Below are positions 25,421 to 34,406 of a stretch of DNA of 64,000 bases, one piece after another. A program made the position numbers and the translations under genes. The stretch spans positions 992,001 through 1,056,000 of the forward strand of contig NZ_CP068083.1 in assembly GCF_016725325.1 (NCBI RefSeq). Reading direction: 5' to 3'. The DNA comes from Sphingobacterium spiritivorum (GTDB lineage: Bacteria; Bacteroidota; Bacteroidia; Sphingobacteriales; Sphingobacteriaceae). Each line of letters starts with the position of its first letter. Position 1 is the first letter of the stretch. Under the pieces are notes generated by a model. The model had not been told where the DNA came from. It searched no databases and worked only from the letters and a program-made list of their open reading frames with translations.

Positions 25421-27025
25421 ATGGGATTACTTACGCTCATCATATTTCTTCCTTTAATCGCGACAGCCCTGATACTGCTGCTTCCGGCAAAATGGAACAA
25501 CTCATACAAATACCTTGCTCTGGCATTTACAGCAGTACAACTACTCCTGGCAGGCTATCTGTATATTCATTTTGATCCAACAAAAACCGGAATTAATACC
25601 ATAGAAGGCTATCAGTTTGTCGAACAGCTTTCCTGGATTCGTCTTGATCTTGGCACTATTGGCAAGTTAGAAATAGATTACTTCCTGGGTCTCGACGGTG
25701 TTTCGTTACCACTTGTATTGCTGAGTGCTTTTGTGATGCTCATGGCTATAGGGGCTTCCTGGAATATACAGAAGAGTCCTAAAGGGTACTTTGCGCTACT
25801 GATGGTTCTCAATATGGCAGTGATGGGTATTTTCTGTGCACTGGATTTTTTCCTTTTTTATGTATTCTATGAAGTGATGCTTCTGCCGTTATACTTTCTT
25901 ATTGGAATATGGGGCGGAACACGAAGAGAGTATGCGGCAATCAAATTTTTTATCTATACGCTGTTTGGTTCCGTATTCATGCTACTGGTCATCGTGGGTC
26001 TTTATTTTTCGGTTACTAATCCGGCGACAGGTGCATATACTTTCAATATGTTGTCTATGATGAATCCGGACAATTATGTAGAAGGAGGATTCTTTTCCCC
26101 GGACAGTCTTTCGACGATCTTTGGGTGGCCTACACGGATTGTAGGATTTATCGTATTGTTTTTTGCCTTTGGAATCAAAGTACCTATTGTCCCTTTACAT
26201 ACCTGGTTGCCGGATGCGCACGTAGAAGCTCCGACACCTATCTCCATTATCCTTGCCGGAATATTGCTAAAGATCGGTGGATATGGAATAATCCGAATCT
26301 GCTATGGCATTTTCCCTGATATTGCAGCACAGACTAATTGGTGGATCGGACTTATAGGTGTGATATCCATTTTATACGGTGCAATGAATGCTTTGGCTCA
26401 GAAAGATCTGAAACGTATGATCGCTTATTCATCTGTATCGCACATGGGATTTGTATTATTAGGGATCGCTTCGCTGACAGCAGAAGGGATTTCTGGTGCT
26501 ATGTTTCAGATGATAAGTCACGGATTCCTGTCCGCAGCTCTGTTTTTTCTGGTAGGTGTGGTGTATGACCGTGTACATGATCGTTATATCTATCACTTCA
26601 GAGGATTGGCGACTATTATGCCAAAATATACAGCTTTTGTCGCCATAGCTTTCTTTGCGTCACTTGGACTGCCTGGATTTTCAGCATTTATAGGAGAAGC
26701 CTTTGTTATTATCGGGACATTCAATGCAGCCAGTATAGGTTCAGCTCTTCCGAGATGGATGGCTATCGCGGGTTCTATAGGAATCCTGTTAAGTGCGGCC
26801 TACTTTCTCTGGACGCTGCAACGGATGTTTTTCGGACAAACCCGCCTCAAGGGCGGTGAATCCTGGGTAACAAAACTGACAGACATTAATCTCAGAGAGC
26901 AAATTATTTTGTTTCCAACTATTGCACTTGCATTGGTACTTGGAATCTTTCCGTTTTTAATTTTCGATAAGATGAATGCCTCTGTTCTTCATTTTGTCTC
27001 CATTCTTCACCAATATATCGGGTAA
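25421..27025 (+). CDS. nuoM: NADH-quinone oxidoreductase subunit M
   Basis: Antiporter-like membrane subunit M (534 aa) with about 14 helices. Proton-channel segments are visible: FFLFYVFYEVMLLPLYFLIG with the conserved Glu, then FGIKVPIVPLHTWLPDAHVEAPTPIS and the KDLKRMIAYSSVSHMGF helix. The gene starts with ATG one base after the nuoL stop and ends one base before the nuoN start, so the three are translated as a block. Confidence 0.96.
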   Translation: MGLLTLIIFLPLIATALILLLPAKWNNSYKYLALAFTAVQLLLAGYLYIHFDPTKTGINTIEGYQFVEQLSWIRLDLGTIGKLEIDYFLGLDGVSLPLVLLSAFVMLMAIGASWNIQKSPKGYFALLMVLNMAVMGIFCALDFFLFYVFYEVMLLPLYFLIGIWGGTRREYAAIKFFIYTLFGSVFMLLVIVGLYFSVTNPATGAYTFNMLSMMNPDNYVEGGFFSPDSLSTIFGWPTRIVGFIVLFFAFGIKVPIVPLHTWLPDAHVEAPTPISIILAGILLKIGGYGIIRICYGIFPDIAAQTNWWIGLIGVISILYGAMNALAQKDLKRMIAYSSVSHMGFVLLGIASLTAEGISGAMFQMISHGFLSAALFFLVGVVYDRVHDRYIYHFRGLATIMPKYTAFVAIAFFASLGLPGFSAFIGEAFVIIGTFNAASIGSALPRWMAIAGSIGILLSAAYFLWTLQRMFFGQTRLKGGESWVTKLTDINLREQIILFPTIALALVLGIFPFLIFDKMNASVLHFVSILHQYIG

Positions 27026-27026
27026 T

Positions 27027-28514
27027 ATGGACAGTAATAATCTGAGCAATATTCTGGATCATGTGATTGGCAGTGTCTCTGTATTAGGACCTGAAATCAC
27101 ACTTATTCTGACCTTTGTACTCAGTATCTGTGCCTCGTTATTTACAGACCGGATATGGAAACAATCTTCTTTTGCAATCAGTGTTGCCGGAATAGTCTGT
27201 ACAATTTATGCTTTGTGTCAACAGAGCGGACAGGAATTACCATCTGCATTTTTTGAAATGATCAGCATCGATCAGTTTTCTGTCTATGCACGTCTGCTCA
27301 TTGCAGTGGCTTCTCTTGTTCTTCTGTTCTTTATTCAACAATACTTCAGTTATTATTCTTATCGAAAACGATCTGCCGATATATATCCTGTACTGATTGC
27401 CAGTATAATAGGAATGAATGTACTGACAATGACCAATAACTGGCTTTTAGTCTTTATTTGTGTAGAAATACTTTCTATTGCATCTTATGTGATGGTCGGC
27501 TTTCTTTCTCAGAAGCGTAAAGAGTCTGAAGCAGCAATGAAGTATGTATTGTTCGGATCAGTATGTGCTGCTGTCATGTTATATGGATTGTCGTTACTTT
27601 ATGGTTTTTCAGGAAGCCTGACCTTCAATTCTACTGATCATATCAAAGGCTTGATTGATGCACCTGAAACCATCGTTAGTATCGCTCTGCTGTTTATCTT
27701 TACAGGAATTGGCTTCAAACTCAGTTTCGTACCTTTTCATATCTGGAGTCCGGATGTGTATCAGGGAGCCCCAACACCTGTAACAGCTTTTTTGGCAACA
27801 GTTCCTAAAATTGCCGTAGTTGTATTCCTGACCCGCGTTTATACGGCATGGTCAGATACACCCTTTTATTTTTCAGATTTCTTCTATTACATCCTGATTA
27901 TCGCTGCAATAGCGACGATGCTGATTGGTAATTTAGCGGCATTAAGACAGACGGATATCAAACGCATGATGGCCTATTCTTCTATCGGCCACACAGGTAT
28001 CCTGCTCATGATGGTATTGGTCTATACTTCGCATCAACCTCAGGTACTGATGTACTATCTTATCGTATATACGCTGATGAATCTGGCTGCCTTTATCTTT
28101 ATTGACCAGTTGGAACGCATCAACGGAAATACGGAAATTACCTCCTATGCCGGACTTGGCAAAGCACATCCTGTATTATTCGTAAGTTTTACTATCGTAC
28201 TAATATCACTGATAGGGCTTCCTCCAACTGCCGGATTTATCGGGAAGCTACTGATATTCTCCAGTGTTTTTGAAGTCTATCAACAGGATAACTATGCTTT
28301 GCTGATGATCCTCTTGATTGTCGGTGCACTGACTGCTGTTATTTCCTTATTTTTCTATTTCAAAATTCCATTGCAGGGATTTTTAAGAACAGCTGAACAG
28401 GATGTGTCTAAACCATTAAAATGGTCCCTACTACTTATCATTGCAGTAATCTGTACAATACTTATCGTCATTTTTGGGATATTCCCGGATATCTTATTAG
28501 ATCGTTTGCTGTAA
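27027..28514 (+). CDS. nuoN: NADH-quinone oxidoreductase subunit N
   Basis: The third antiporter-like subunit (495 aa). It shows VFICVEILSIASYVMVGF with the conserved Glu, GFKLSFVPFHIWSPDVYQGAPTP, and the TDIKRMMAYSSIGHTGILL helix. The ATG at 27027 follows the nuoM stop directly; an in-frame Met at 26976 lies inside nuoM and is rejected. It is the last nuo gene. No terminator is seen before the DUF4254 gene 42 nt downstream, so read-through is possible. Confidence 0.96.
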   Translation: MDSNNLSNILDHVIGSVSVLGPEITLILTFVLSICASLFTDRIWKQSSFAISVAGIVCTIYALCQQSGQELPSAFFEMISIDQFSVYARLLIAVASLVLLFFIQQYFSYYSYRKRSADIYPVLIASIIGMNVLTMTNNWLLVFICVEILSIASYVMVGFLSQKRKESEAAMKYVLFGSVCAAVMLYGLSLLYGFSGSLTFNSTDHIKGLIDAPETIVSIALLFIFTGIGFKLSFVPFHIWSPDVYQGAPTPVTAFLATVPKIAVVVFLTRVYTAWSDTPFYFSDFFYYILIIAAIATMLIGNLAALRQTDIKRMMAYSSIGHTGILLMMVLVYTSHQPQVLMYYLIVYTLMNLAAFIFIDQLERINGNTEITSYAGLGKAHPVLFVSFTIVLISLIGLPPTAGFIGKLLIFSSVFEVYQQDNYALLMILLIVGALTAVISLFFYFKIPLQGFLRTAEQDVSKPLKWSLLLIIAVICTILIVIFGIFPDILLDRLL

Positions 28515-28544
28515 TCCGCCCCTCCAATCTATTCTTTAATATCT

Positions 28545-28552
28545 TATATTTG
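28545..28552 (+). promoter_or_regulatory. -7 box directly before the DUF4254 gene
   Basis: TATATTTG is a perfect TAnnTTTG, but it ends only 4 nt before the ATG, which would give a leaderless or nearly leaderless mRNA. No -33 TTTG is present. Confidence 0.4.
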
Positions 28553-28556
28553 CAGT

Positions 28557-29162
28557 ATGATAAGTGCAATTGCAAATCCGATTTTTCAACGTGCGATCGA
28601 AGATTATCACGTAAATGATGTCATAGATCATCCTATTGAGAATCCTTATGATAAAACATCTTTGGAACATTTATTATATCTCAAATGCTGGATTGATACT
28701 GTACAATGGCATATGGAAGATGTGGTAAGAAATCCTGAAATCGATCCGAAGGATGCCTTGTACTGGAAACGCCGAATAGACGAATCAAACCAGTATCGCA
28801 CGGATACGGTTGAATATATAGACAGCTACTATCTTCAGAAATACACCGATATACAGCCTCTGGCTGATGCAAAGGTGAATACAGAAAGTCCGGCATGGGC
28901 CATTGACCGCCTATCTATTCTGGCCTTGAAAATATATCATATGGAGCAGGAAACCCTGCGTACAGATGCTCAGGCTGAACATATTAAATCATGTCAGCAA
29001 AAACTACATATTCTATTGGAACAACGTAAGGATCTTTCATTAAGTATTGATGAATTATTAAATGATATAGAGAAAGGCCATAAATACATGAAAGTGTATA
29101 AGCAAATGAAGATGTATAACGATCCTGCTCTTAACCCTGTGCTGTATACTGCAGGAAAGTAA
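28557..29162 (+). CDS. DUF4254 domain protein
   Basis: A soluble, mostly helical protein of 201 aa that matches DUF4254: an N-terminal HLLYLKCWIDTVQWHMED helix, then WKRRIDESNQYRTDTVEYID, SPAWAIDRLSILALKIYHM, and a coiled-coil-like C-terminal half. The function of DUF4254 is not known. In Bacteroidota it is repeatedly found beside a family 9 glycosyltransferase, as here (1 nt spacing), which suggests a part in lipopolysaccharide core synthesis. It may be read from the nuo transcript or from its own near-leaderless promoter. Confidence 0.8.
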   Translation: MISAIANPIFQRAIEDYHVNDVIDHPIENPYDKTSLEHLLYLKCWIDTVQWHMEDVVRNPEIDPKDALYWKRRIDESNQYRTDTVEYIDSYYLQKYTDIQPLADAKVNTESPAWAIDRLSILALKIYHMEQETLRTDAQAEHIKSCQQKLHILLEQRKDLSLSIDELLNDIEKGHKYMKVYKQMKMYNDPALNPVLYTAGK

Positions 29163-29163
29163 T

Positions 29164-30189
29164 ATGATGCCGCTGCCCTCCAAAATAATTGTGACCCGCT
29201 TCTCAGCAATGGGTGATGTCGCTATGGTTGCTTCTGTACTGAAGGAATTCTGTATGCAACACCCAGATGTACAGTTAATTGTGGTCAGCAGACAGTTGTT
29301 CAGCGCTTTTTTTGAAGAAATTCCTCAGATTACATTTCATCCTTTTGATCCGAAAGGGAAGCATAAAGGAATTTTGGGAATACGAAAACTAAAAAAAGAA
29401 CTGGATGAATACCAGGCCACGGCTGTAGCAGATCTTCATTACAATCTGAGATCCCGGATACTGGGTTTTTTATTTCGGTTATCAGGCACCCGTGTAGTCG
29501 GATTGGATAAGGGCCGAAAAGAAAAAAAACAACTTACAAGAGCGGTTGATAAGGTATTAAAGCCGCTAAGACAGACAACAGAGCGATATGCAGACGTTTT
29601 TAGAAAGTTAGGTTATACCTTACATCTTTCTCATACACGGACTGTCCGAAAAGAACGGCTTCCACAAATGGCGAAGGCCATGTTTGCTGATGAAGAAACT
29701 TTTAAAATCGGAATCGCTCCGTTTGCACAACATTCTTACAAGGTATTTCCTTTACCTAAGATGGGAAGTGTCATTCAGACGCTCTCAGAAAAGGGATACG
29801 AGACTTTTATCTTCGGAGGAGGTAATGAGGAGAAAAAGATAGCTGCACAATGGGAAAGTCAATTTAGAAATGTACATAATACCATAGGATTGTTTACTTT
29901 AAAGGAAGAATTAGCAATTATTTCGAATCTCAATCTGATGATCAGTATGGATTCGTCTGGTATGCATATGGCATCTCTGATGGGGATCAGATGTTTGTCT
30001 GTATGGGGAGCAACACACCCATTTGCTGGTTTTTTAGGCTATGGACAAGCATTGGAGGATTGTATTCAGGTCGATCACCCCAATCGTCCGAGTTCAGTAT
30101 ATGGCAATAAACCTTGTGACTGTGACGGCATAGAAGCGATAGATTTAGTAACACCTGAAATGGTTATTGATAAAATAGTGAATATTTGA
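29164..30189 (+). CDS. Family 9 glycosyltransferase (heptosyltransferase-like)
   Basis: A 341-aa GT-B enzyme of GT9 (ADP-heptose:LPS heptosyltransferase type). The N-terminal RFSAMGDVAMVASVLKE motif, the middle basic loop, and the C-terminal nucleotide-sugar site (IGLFTLKEELAIISN, then MISMDSSGMHMASLMG and VWGATHPFAGF) are all visible. It would add a heptose-like sugar to the lipid A core on the cytoplasmic face of the inner membrane. The ATG at 29164 follows the DUF4254 stop by one base; the ATG at 29167 is possible too. Confidence 0.88.
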   Translation: MMPLPSKIIVTRFSAMGDVAMVASVLKEFCMQHPDVQLIVVSRQLFSAFFEEIPQITFHPFDPKGKHKGILGIRKLKKELDEYQATAVADLHYNLRSRILGFLFRLSGTRVVGLDKGRKEKKQLTRAVDKVLKPLRQTTERYADVFRKLGYTLHLSHTRTVRKERLPQMAKAMFADEETFKIGIAPFAQHSYKVFPLPKMGSVIQTLSEKGYETFIFGGGNEEKKIAAQWESQFRNVHNTIGLFTLKEELAIISNLNLMISMDSSGMHMASLMGIRCLSVWGATHPFAGFLGYGQALEDCIQVDHPNRPSSVYGNKPCDCDGIEAIDLVTPEMVIDKIVNI

Positions 30190-30260
30190 TTTAGAGTAGC
30201 AAAGTTACAAATAGAGTCGTTATCAAATATTAAATTAACAATTCCCTCAATACATATAAT

Positions 30261-31502
30261 ATGGAAAAAATAGGTTTTATTGTCTGTCAATATGGAAATG
30301 AAGTTAACGGTGGAGCGGAGATTCATTGTAAAATGTTGGCTGAACGTTTAACACCTTATTATGAGGTTGATGTATTAACGTCTACAATCATAAACTACAA
30401 TACATTTGAACCTTATTATAAAGAGGGAAAGGAGTCAATAAACGGTGTAAATGTCTTACGTTTTAAATCCAACCCATTCGATAGATCCTATCACGAGACT
30501 ATCCGACGTAAAAGTAAGTTAGGTAGAAAAGTTAGAAGAATGTTATTCAGAGTTGGATTGTTAGAACTCATCGCAGATGTATTCCCAAAATGGAATATTA
30601 GCGTCAAAAGTGAAGAAGAAGTTTTGAAATCGCATGGTTTTTATTCTTCAGAACTTCTAACATATCTAAGTACAAATATTAATTCGTATAAAAAATTAAT
30701 TTTACTCTCATACCCTTACCCTAACACCTATTTCACTAATAAAATTTATTCCAATAAATGTATCTTAATTCCTACGGCTCATAATGAAGGGGACTTATTC
30801 AGATCTTTGCAAACTCATTTATTCACAACTGTCAATCATATAGCATTTAATACAGAAGCAGAAAAAAAACTATGCATAAAAGTTTTTGGGAAACACATGT
30901 CTGACAACAGTATTGTAGCAGTCGGTGTAGATATTGCAAAACCAGAATCAAAAGCGCATATTTACAAAAAGTTTAATCTGCCAGATGAATATATCCTGTA
31001 TTTTGGAAGAATTGCTCCTGAAAAAATAGGAAATTTAATAAACTGGTTTATTGCTTTTAAAAAGAGTAGCAACAATAACATTAAATTGGTTTTAACAGGT
31101 CGGTTATTCATGAAAAAACATGAACACCCTGATATTATCTATACAGATTTTGTGCAGGAATCTGAAAAGACAGCATTAATTGAGAATGCTAGGCTAATTG
31201 TGAATCCTTCTTCAAAAGAAAGTTTATCCCTCTTATTACTGGAAACAATGCAACTGGGAAAAATTTCATTAGTAAATGGGAAAAGTGATGTAATGAAACA
31301 ACATTGTATAGACAGCAATTTTGCTTGTCAATATTATCTTTCCAAATCAGATTTTTTAGATAGATTAAACAATATTTTGAAGAATACACAAGACACAGAA
31401 CTAATCTCAGAAAAATCCAGAAAGTATGTAGAAGAAAACTATAGCTGGGATGTAATAATTAACAAATTGAGAATTCTTATAGATTCAAAAACAAATAAAT
31501 AA
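30261..31502 (+). CDS. Family 4 glycosyltransferase
   Basis: A GT-B glycosyltransferase of 413 aa. The glycine-rich N-terminal acceptor loop is at NEVNGGAEIHC (about 13-23). The C-terminal donor domain begins at YILYFGRIAPEK, and the EX7E-type motif is seen in SKESLSLLLLETMQLG. The base composition is clearly A+T-richer than nuo or prs, with many AAT and AAA codons. It stands first in a + strand block of three glycosyltransferases for a surface polysaccharide or O-antigen; donor and acceptor are unknown. Confidence 0.85.
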   Translation: MEKIGFIVCQYGNEVNGGAEIHCKMLAERLTPYYEVDVLTSTIINYNTFEPYYKEGKESINGVNVLRFKSNPFDRSYHETIRRKSKLGRKVRRMLFRVGLLELIADVFPKWNISVKSEEEVLKSHGFYSSELLTYLSTNINSYKKLILLSYPYPNTYFTNKIYSNKCILIPTAHNEGDLFRSLQTHLFTTVNHIAFNTEAEKKLCIKVFGKHMSDNSIVAVGVDIAKPESKAHIYKKFNLPDEYILYFGRIAPEKIGNLINWFIAFKKSSNNNIKLVLTGRLFMKKHEHPDIIYTDFVQESEKTALIENARLIVNPSSKESLSLLLLETMQLGKISLVNGKSDVMKQHCIDSNFACQYYLSKSDFLDRLNNILKNTQDTELISEKSRKYVEENYSWDVIINKLRILIDSKTNK

Positions 31503-31523
31503 CTTTGGCTTATATTGAGCTGC

Positions 31524-32339
31524 ATGACAAATAAAACAAAAATATCTCTTCTTATTTCAACATATAACTGGCCTGAAGCCTTATATCTATGTCTGGAAAG
31601 TATTCTTTTACAAACTGTACTTCCGGATGAGATTGTTATAGCAGATGATGGGTCGCGAGAGGAAACACGAGAGGAAATTGAAAAATTTCGTCTAAGAACT
31701 GATATTCCTATTCAACATATTTGGCATGAAGACAATGGTTTTCAACTCTCGCAGATACGAAATAAAGCTATTTCCCAAGTATCAAACCCATATATAATTC
31801 AAATAGATGGTGATGTAATTTTACATTCTTGCTTTGTTCAAGATCATTTAATAATTTCTGAACAAAATGCTTTTATAACAGGTAGCAGAGTGAATTTAGA
31901 TGAAAATTTTTCAAAAAAAATGTTAATGCACGGAGTATTACCTGATCTCCATACATTAAGATATAGAAGTAAGAACATTCTTAACAGTTTACATATCCCT
32001 TTTTTAGCAAAGATTTTCGCAGATAAGTACAAAGTAAATGGTCGATATAGAGATTTTACCAGGGGCTGCAATATGGCTTATTGGAAAGATGATATTATTA
32101 AAGTAAATGGGTATAATGAATCTATGCATGGATGGGGTAGTGAGGATAAAGAACTTGTTGCTAGGTTGAGGAATTTGGGTCTAAAAAAGAGGTTTTTAAA
32201 ATTTTCCGGTATTGTGTATCATATATGGCATCCTTTTGCTTCACGAGAAAAAGAGATAGTAAATGATGGTATTTATAAATCTACCGTTTCTCAAAATAAA
32301 ACATTTACGGAGAATGGAATTAACAAGTATTTGAAATAA
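31524..32339 (+). CDS. Family 2 glycosyltransferase with galactosyltransferase-like C-terminus
   Basis: A GT-A enzyme of 271 aa. The N-terminal nucleotide-binding half has STYNWPEALYLCLESILLQ and IVIADDGS, the DxD is in IQIDGDVI, and a C-terminal GCNMAYWKDDIIKVNGYNE...GWGSEDKEL block is typical of the chondroitin-polymerase/galactosyltransferase subgroup. The open frame reaches a TTG at 31515, but the ATG at 31524 fits better. The stop overlaps the next start (TAATG). A+T-rich like its neighbours. Confidence 0.85.
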   Translation: MTNKTKISLLISTYNWPEALYLCLESILLQTVLPDEIVIADDGSREETREEIEKFRLRTDIPIQHIWHEDNGFQLSQIRNKAISQVSNPYIIQIDGDVILHSCFVQDHLIISEQNAFITGSRVNLDENFSKKMLMHGVLPDLHTLRYRSKNILNSLHIPFLAKIFADKYKVNGRYRDFTRGCNMAYWKDDIIKVNGYNESMHGWGSEDKELVARLRNLGLKKRFLKFSGIVYHIWHPFASREKEIVNDGIYKSTVSQNKTFTENGINKYLK

Positions 32340-33148
32340 TGTTAGCATCTGTTATCATCAGCACCTATAACTCTCCTGAATGGCTAAAGAAAGTATTAAT
32401 AGGGTATTCAATTCAAACATGTAAAGATTTTGAAGTTATTATCGCAGATGATGGCTCAGATAATAGTACAAAAGTTATAATTGAGGAGTTTAAAAATATA
32501 TTTACATCACTGATTCATGTATGGCATGAAGATAATGGATTTAGAAAGTGTGAAATTTTAAACAAAGCAATTGTTGCATCTTCAAGTCCGTACTTAATCT
32601 TCACTGATGGAGACTGTATTCCAAGGAAAGATTTCGTAGAAACGCATATTACCAATCGTAAAAGAAAGCACTTTTTATCCGGAGGATATTTCAAGCTTCC
32701 TCTCAGCATTTCTCAGGACATCACTCCTTATGATATCCAAACTCAAAACTGTTTTGATTTAAAGTGGTTAAGAAAGAAAAAACTACCTTATTCATTTAAG
32801 AATCAAAAGTTATCAGCTTATAAGGGTTTCTTAAAAATCTTGAATGCTTTGACTACTACCAAACCAACCTGGAATGGTCACAATGCTTCTGGATGGAAAG
32901 AAGATATATTAGCAATTAACGGGTTTGACGAAAGAATGAAGTATGGTGGCGAGGATAGGGAAATGGGTGAAAGGCTTTTAAACAATTCTATTCTACCAAT
33001 TCAAATACGCTATAAGGCCATATGCATTCACTTAGATCATGCAAGGAGCTATGTAAATAAAAGAGATTGGGAACTTAACAATGCTATTAGACGCCAAACA
33101 AAGAAAAATAAAGCAGTTTGGACAATGCATGGTATTGATAAAGTATAA
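32339..33148 (+). CDS. Family 2 glycosyltransferase, paralogue of the preceding gene
   Basis: A GT-A enzyme of 269 aa with the same plan as the gene before it: STYNSPEWLKKVLIGYS, VIIADDGS, FTDGDCIP as the metal site, and NASGWKEDILAINGFDERMKYGGEDREMG. The two probably arose by duplication or belong to one subfamily that adds successive residues. The start ATG shares one base with the previous stop. It is the last + strand gene of the block; the following genes converge on it from the minus strand. Confidence 0.85.
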   Translation: MLASVIISTYNSPEWLKKVLIGYSIQTCKDFEVIIADDGSDNSTKVIIEEFKNIFTSLIHVWHEDNGFRKCEILNKAIVASSSPYLIFTDGDCIPRKDFVETHITNRKRKHFLSGGYFKLPLSISQDITPYDIQTQNCFDLKWLRKKKLPYSFKNQKLSAYKGFLKILNALTTTKPTWNGHNASGWKEDILAINGFDERMKYGGEDREMGERLLNNSILPIQIRYKAICIHLDHARSYVNKRDWELNNAIRRQTKKNKAVWTMHGIDKV

Positions 33149-33162
33149 AAACTGCTAATTAG

Positions 33163-33191
33163 AAAATCCTGATCTTTGTTAAGGATCAGGA
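33163..33191 (-). terminator. Terminator of the minus-strand glycosyltransferase block
   Basis: An 8-bp inverted repeat (TCCTGATC / GATCAGGA) with a 9-nt loop. It is followed on the minus strand by TTTT. It lies in the 80-nt gap between the two convergent blocks. Confidence 0.7.
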
Positions 33192-33228
33192 CGACAAAAA
33201 ACACTATTATATTTTTGCAGACAGAAAG

Positions 33229-34392
33229 CTATTTGAGAAAAATATTATTTAAAAGTTTTATTTCCTGAGTCTCATTATGATTTTCTTCAAAATATAATCT
33301 TGCCTGTTCACTAATTTTAGCATAAAAACTCTGATCCGATAAAAGTTGTTTTATATAATTCGCAAAACCTTCAGGATCATCAGTTATCAAACACCCATTC
33401 TGAGATTTATTCACTAATCCATCAACACCTCTTTTAGTCGTTACCACTGGTAATCCATAAGATAAGGATTCCAGGACTTTGATTTTAACACCTGTTCCCG
33501 TTATCATAGGACAAATACAGATTTTACTAAATTTGTATATCTCTTCTAAGTTTTCCACCACTCCCAACTTGATAATATTTGGGGCATCATCAATAGCCGA
33601 ACAGATTTTCCCAACAACATAGAGCTTAACATTATTTAAGAGCGGAAAGACAAACTTTAGAAACCATTTAATACTTTTGATATTATGTCGATTATCACTT
33701 GCGACATATAACATATCATATTTAATATTTCTATCAGGCTCCAATCTTTTTGATGGGAATGAAACGGGTATAAGAGTGACATTACTATTTGTAAACTGTT
33801 CAAAAATATATCTTTCTTCTACTGAATAAGTCCAGATCTCATCGTACTTACTTAGCGTATCTATTTCTTCCTGAAAAATTTCACCAACCTTGATATATCC
33901 CTCTTTTTCATTTTCTGTCTTATATTGCAAAGTCATAAAATCATGAGTGTCGATTATTTTATAAGCGTCTTCAGCATAATCAATAATATTTCCCCAAGTC
34001 GAATAACTAATTAAAATAATATCATATCTATTTTTTTGAATGATTTCTTTGAATTTACTTTTCAAATAAGGAGTTGAATTATCCAACACTCCTTTATTTC
34101 GAATCCCGTTTAATTTTCTGGGTATTTTATCTTCAAGAAGATATTTCCAGATATTTTGCTTTGACATTCTGAGTTCAAAAACATGCAAGATTATATCTGG
34201 ATAGATAAGTTTGAATTTATCCATACTTACATTGTCCCAGTATAATGTAGAAACAAAATGAACCTCCAATACTTGACTATTTGATTGAAAGTATTGTAAC
34301 ATTTGATTACATCGTGTCAAATTCCCCCCTTTACCATCCATGGGATTATCTGGCATAAAATACAAAACCTTTTTCTTTGACATATTTTTCAC
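33229..34392 (-). CDS. Family 4 glycosyltransferase (minus block, 3)
   Basis: A GT-B enzyme of 387 aa. It begins KKKVLYFMPDNPMDGKGGNLTR with the glycine-rich loop. The donor half shows MLYVASDNRHNIKSIKWF, VVGKICS and the segment ICPMITGTGVKIKVLESLSYGLPVVTT, a pattern of the sugar-nucleotide site in GT4 enzymes of the TuaH/KanF-like type. The start may be 34392 or the Met at 34383. It is the last gene of a four-gene minus-strand unit and is followed by a hairpin terminator. Codon use is A+T-rich. Confidence 0.84.
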   Translation of the reverse strand: MKNMSKKKVLYFMPDNPMDGKGGNLTRCNQMLQYFQSNSQVLEVHFVSTLYWDNVSMDKFKLIYPDIILHVFELRMSKQNIWKYLLEDKIPRKLNGIRNKGVLDNSTPYLKSKFKEIIQKNRYDIILISYSTWGNIIDYAEDAYKIIDTHDFMTLQYKTENEKEGYIKVGEIFQEEIDTLSKYDEIWTYSVEERYIFEQFTNSNVTLIPVSFPSKRLEPDRNIKYDMLYVASDNRHNIKSIKWFLKFVFPLLNNVKLYVVGKICSAIDDAPNIIKLGVVENLEEIYKFSKICICPMITGTGVKIKVLESLSYGLPVVTTKRGVDGLVNKSQNGCLITDDPEGFANYIKQLLSDQSFYAKISEQARLYFEENHNETQEIKLLNNIFLK

Positions 34393-34406
34393 TGAACAAA
34401 AAGGAC

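Noticed and set aside
33205..33220. Promoter-like TATTTTTGC on the + strand between the convergent glycosyltransferase blocks
   Set aside because: It would only drive antisense RNA into the minus-strand gene and has no -33 box; probably chance in A+T-rich DNA or a relic.
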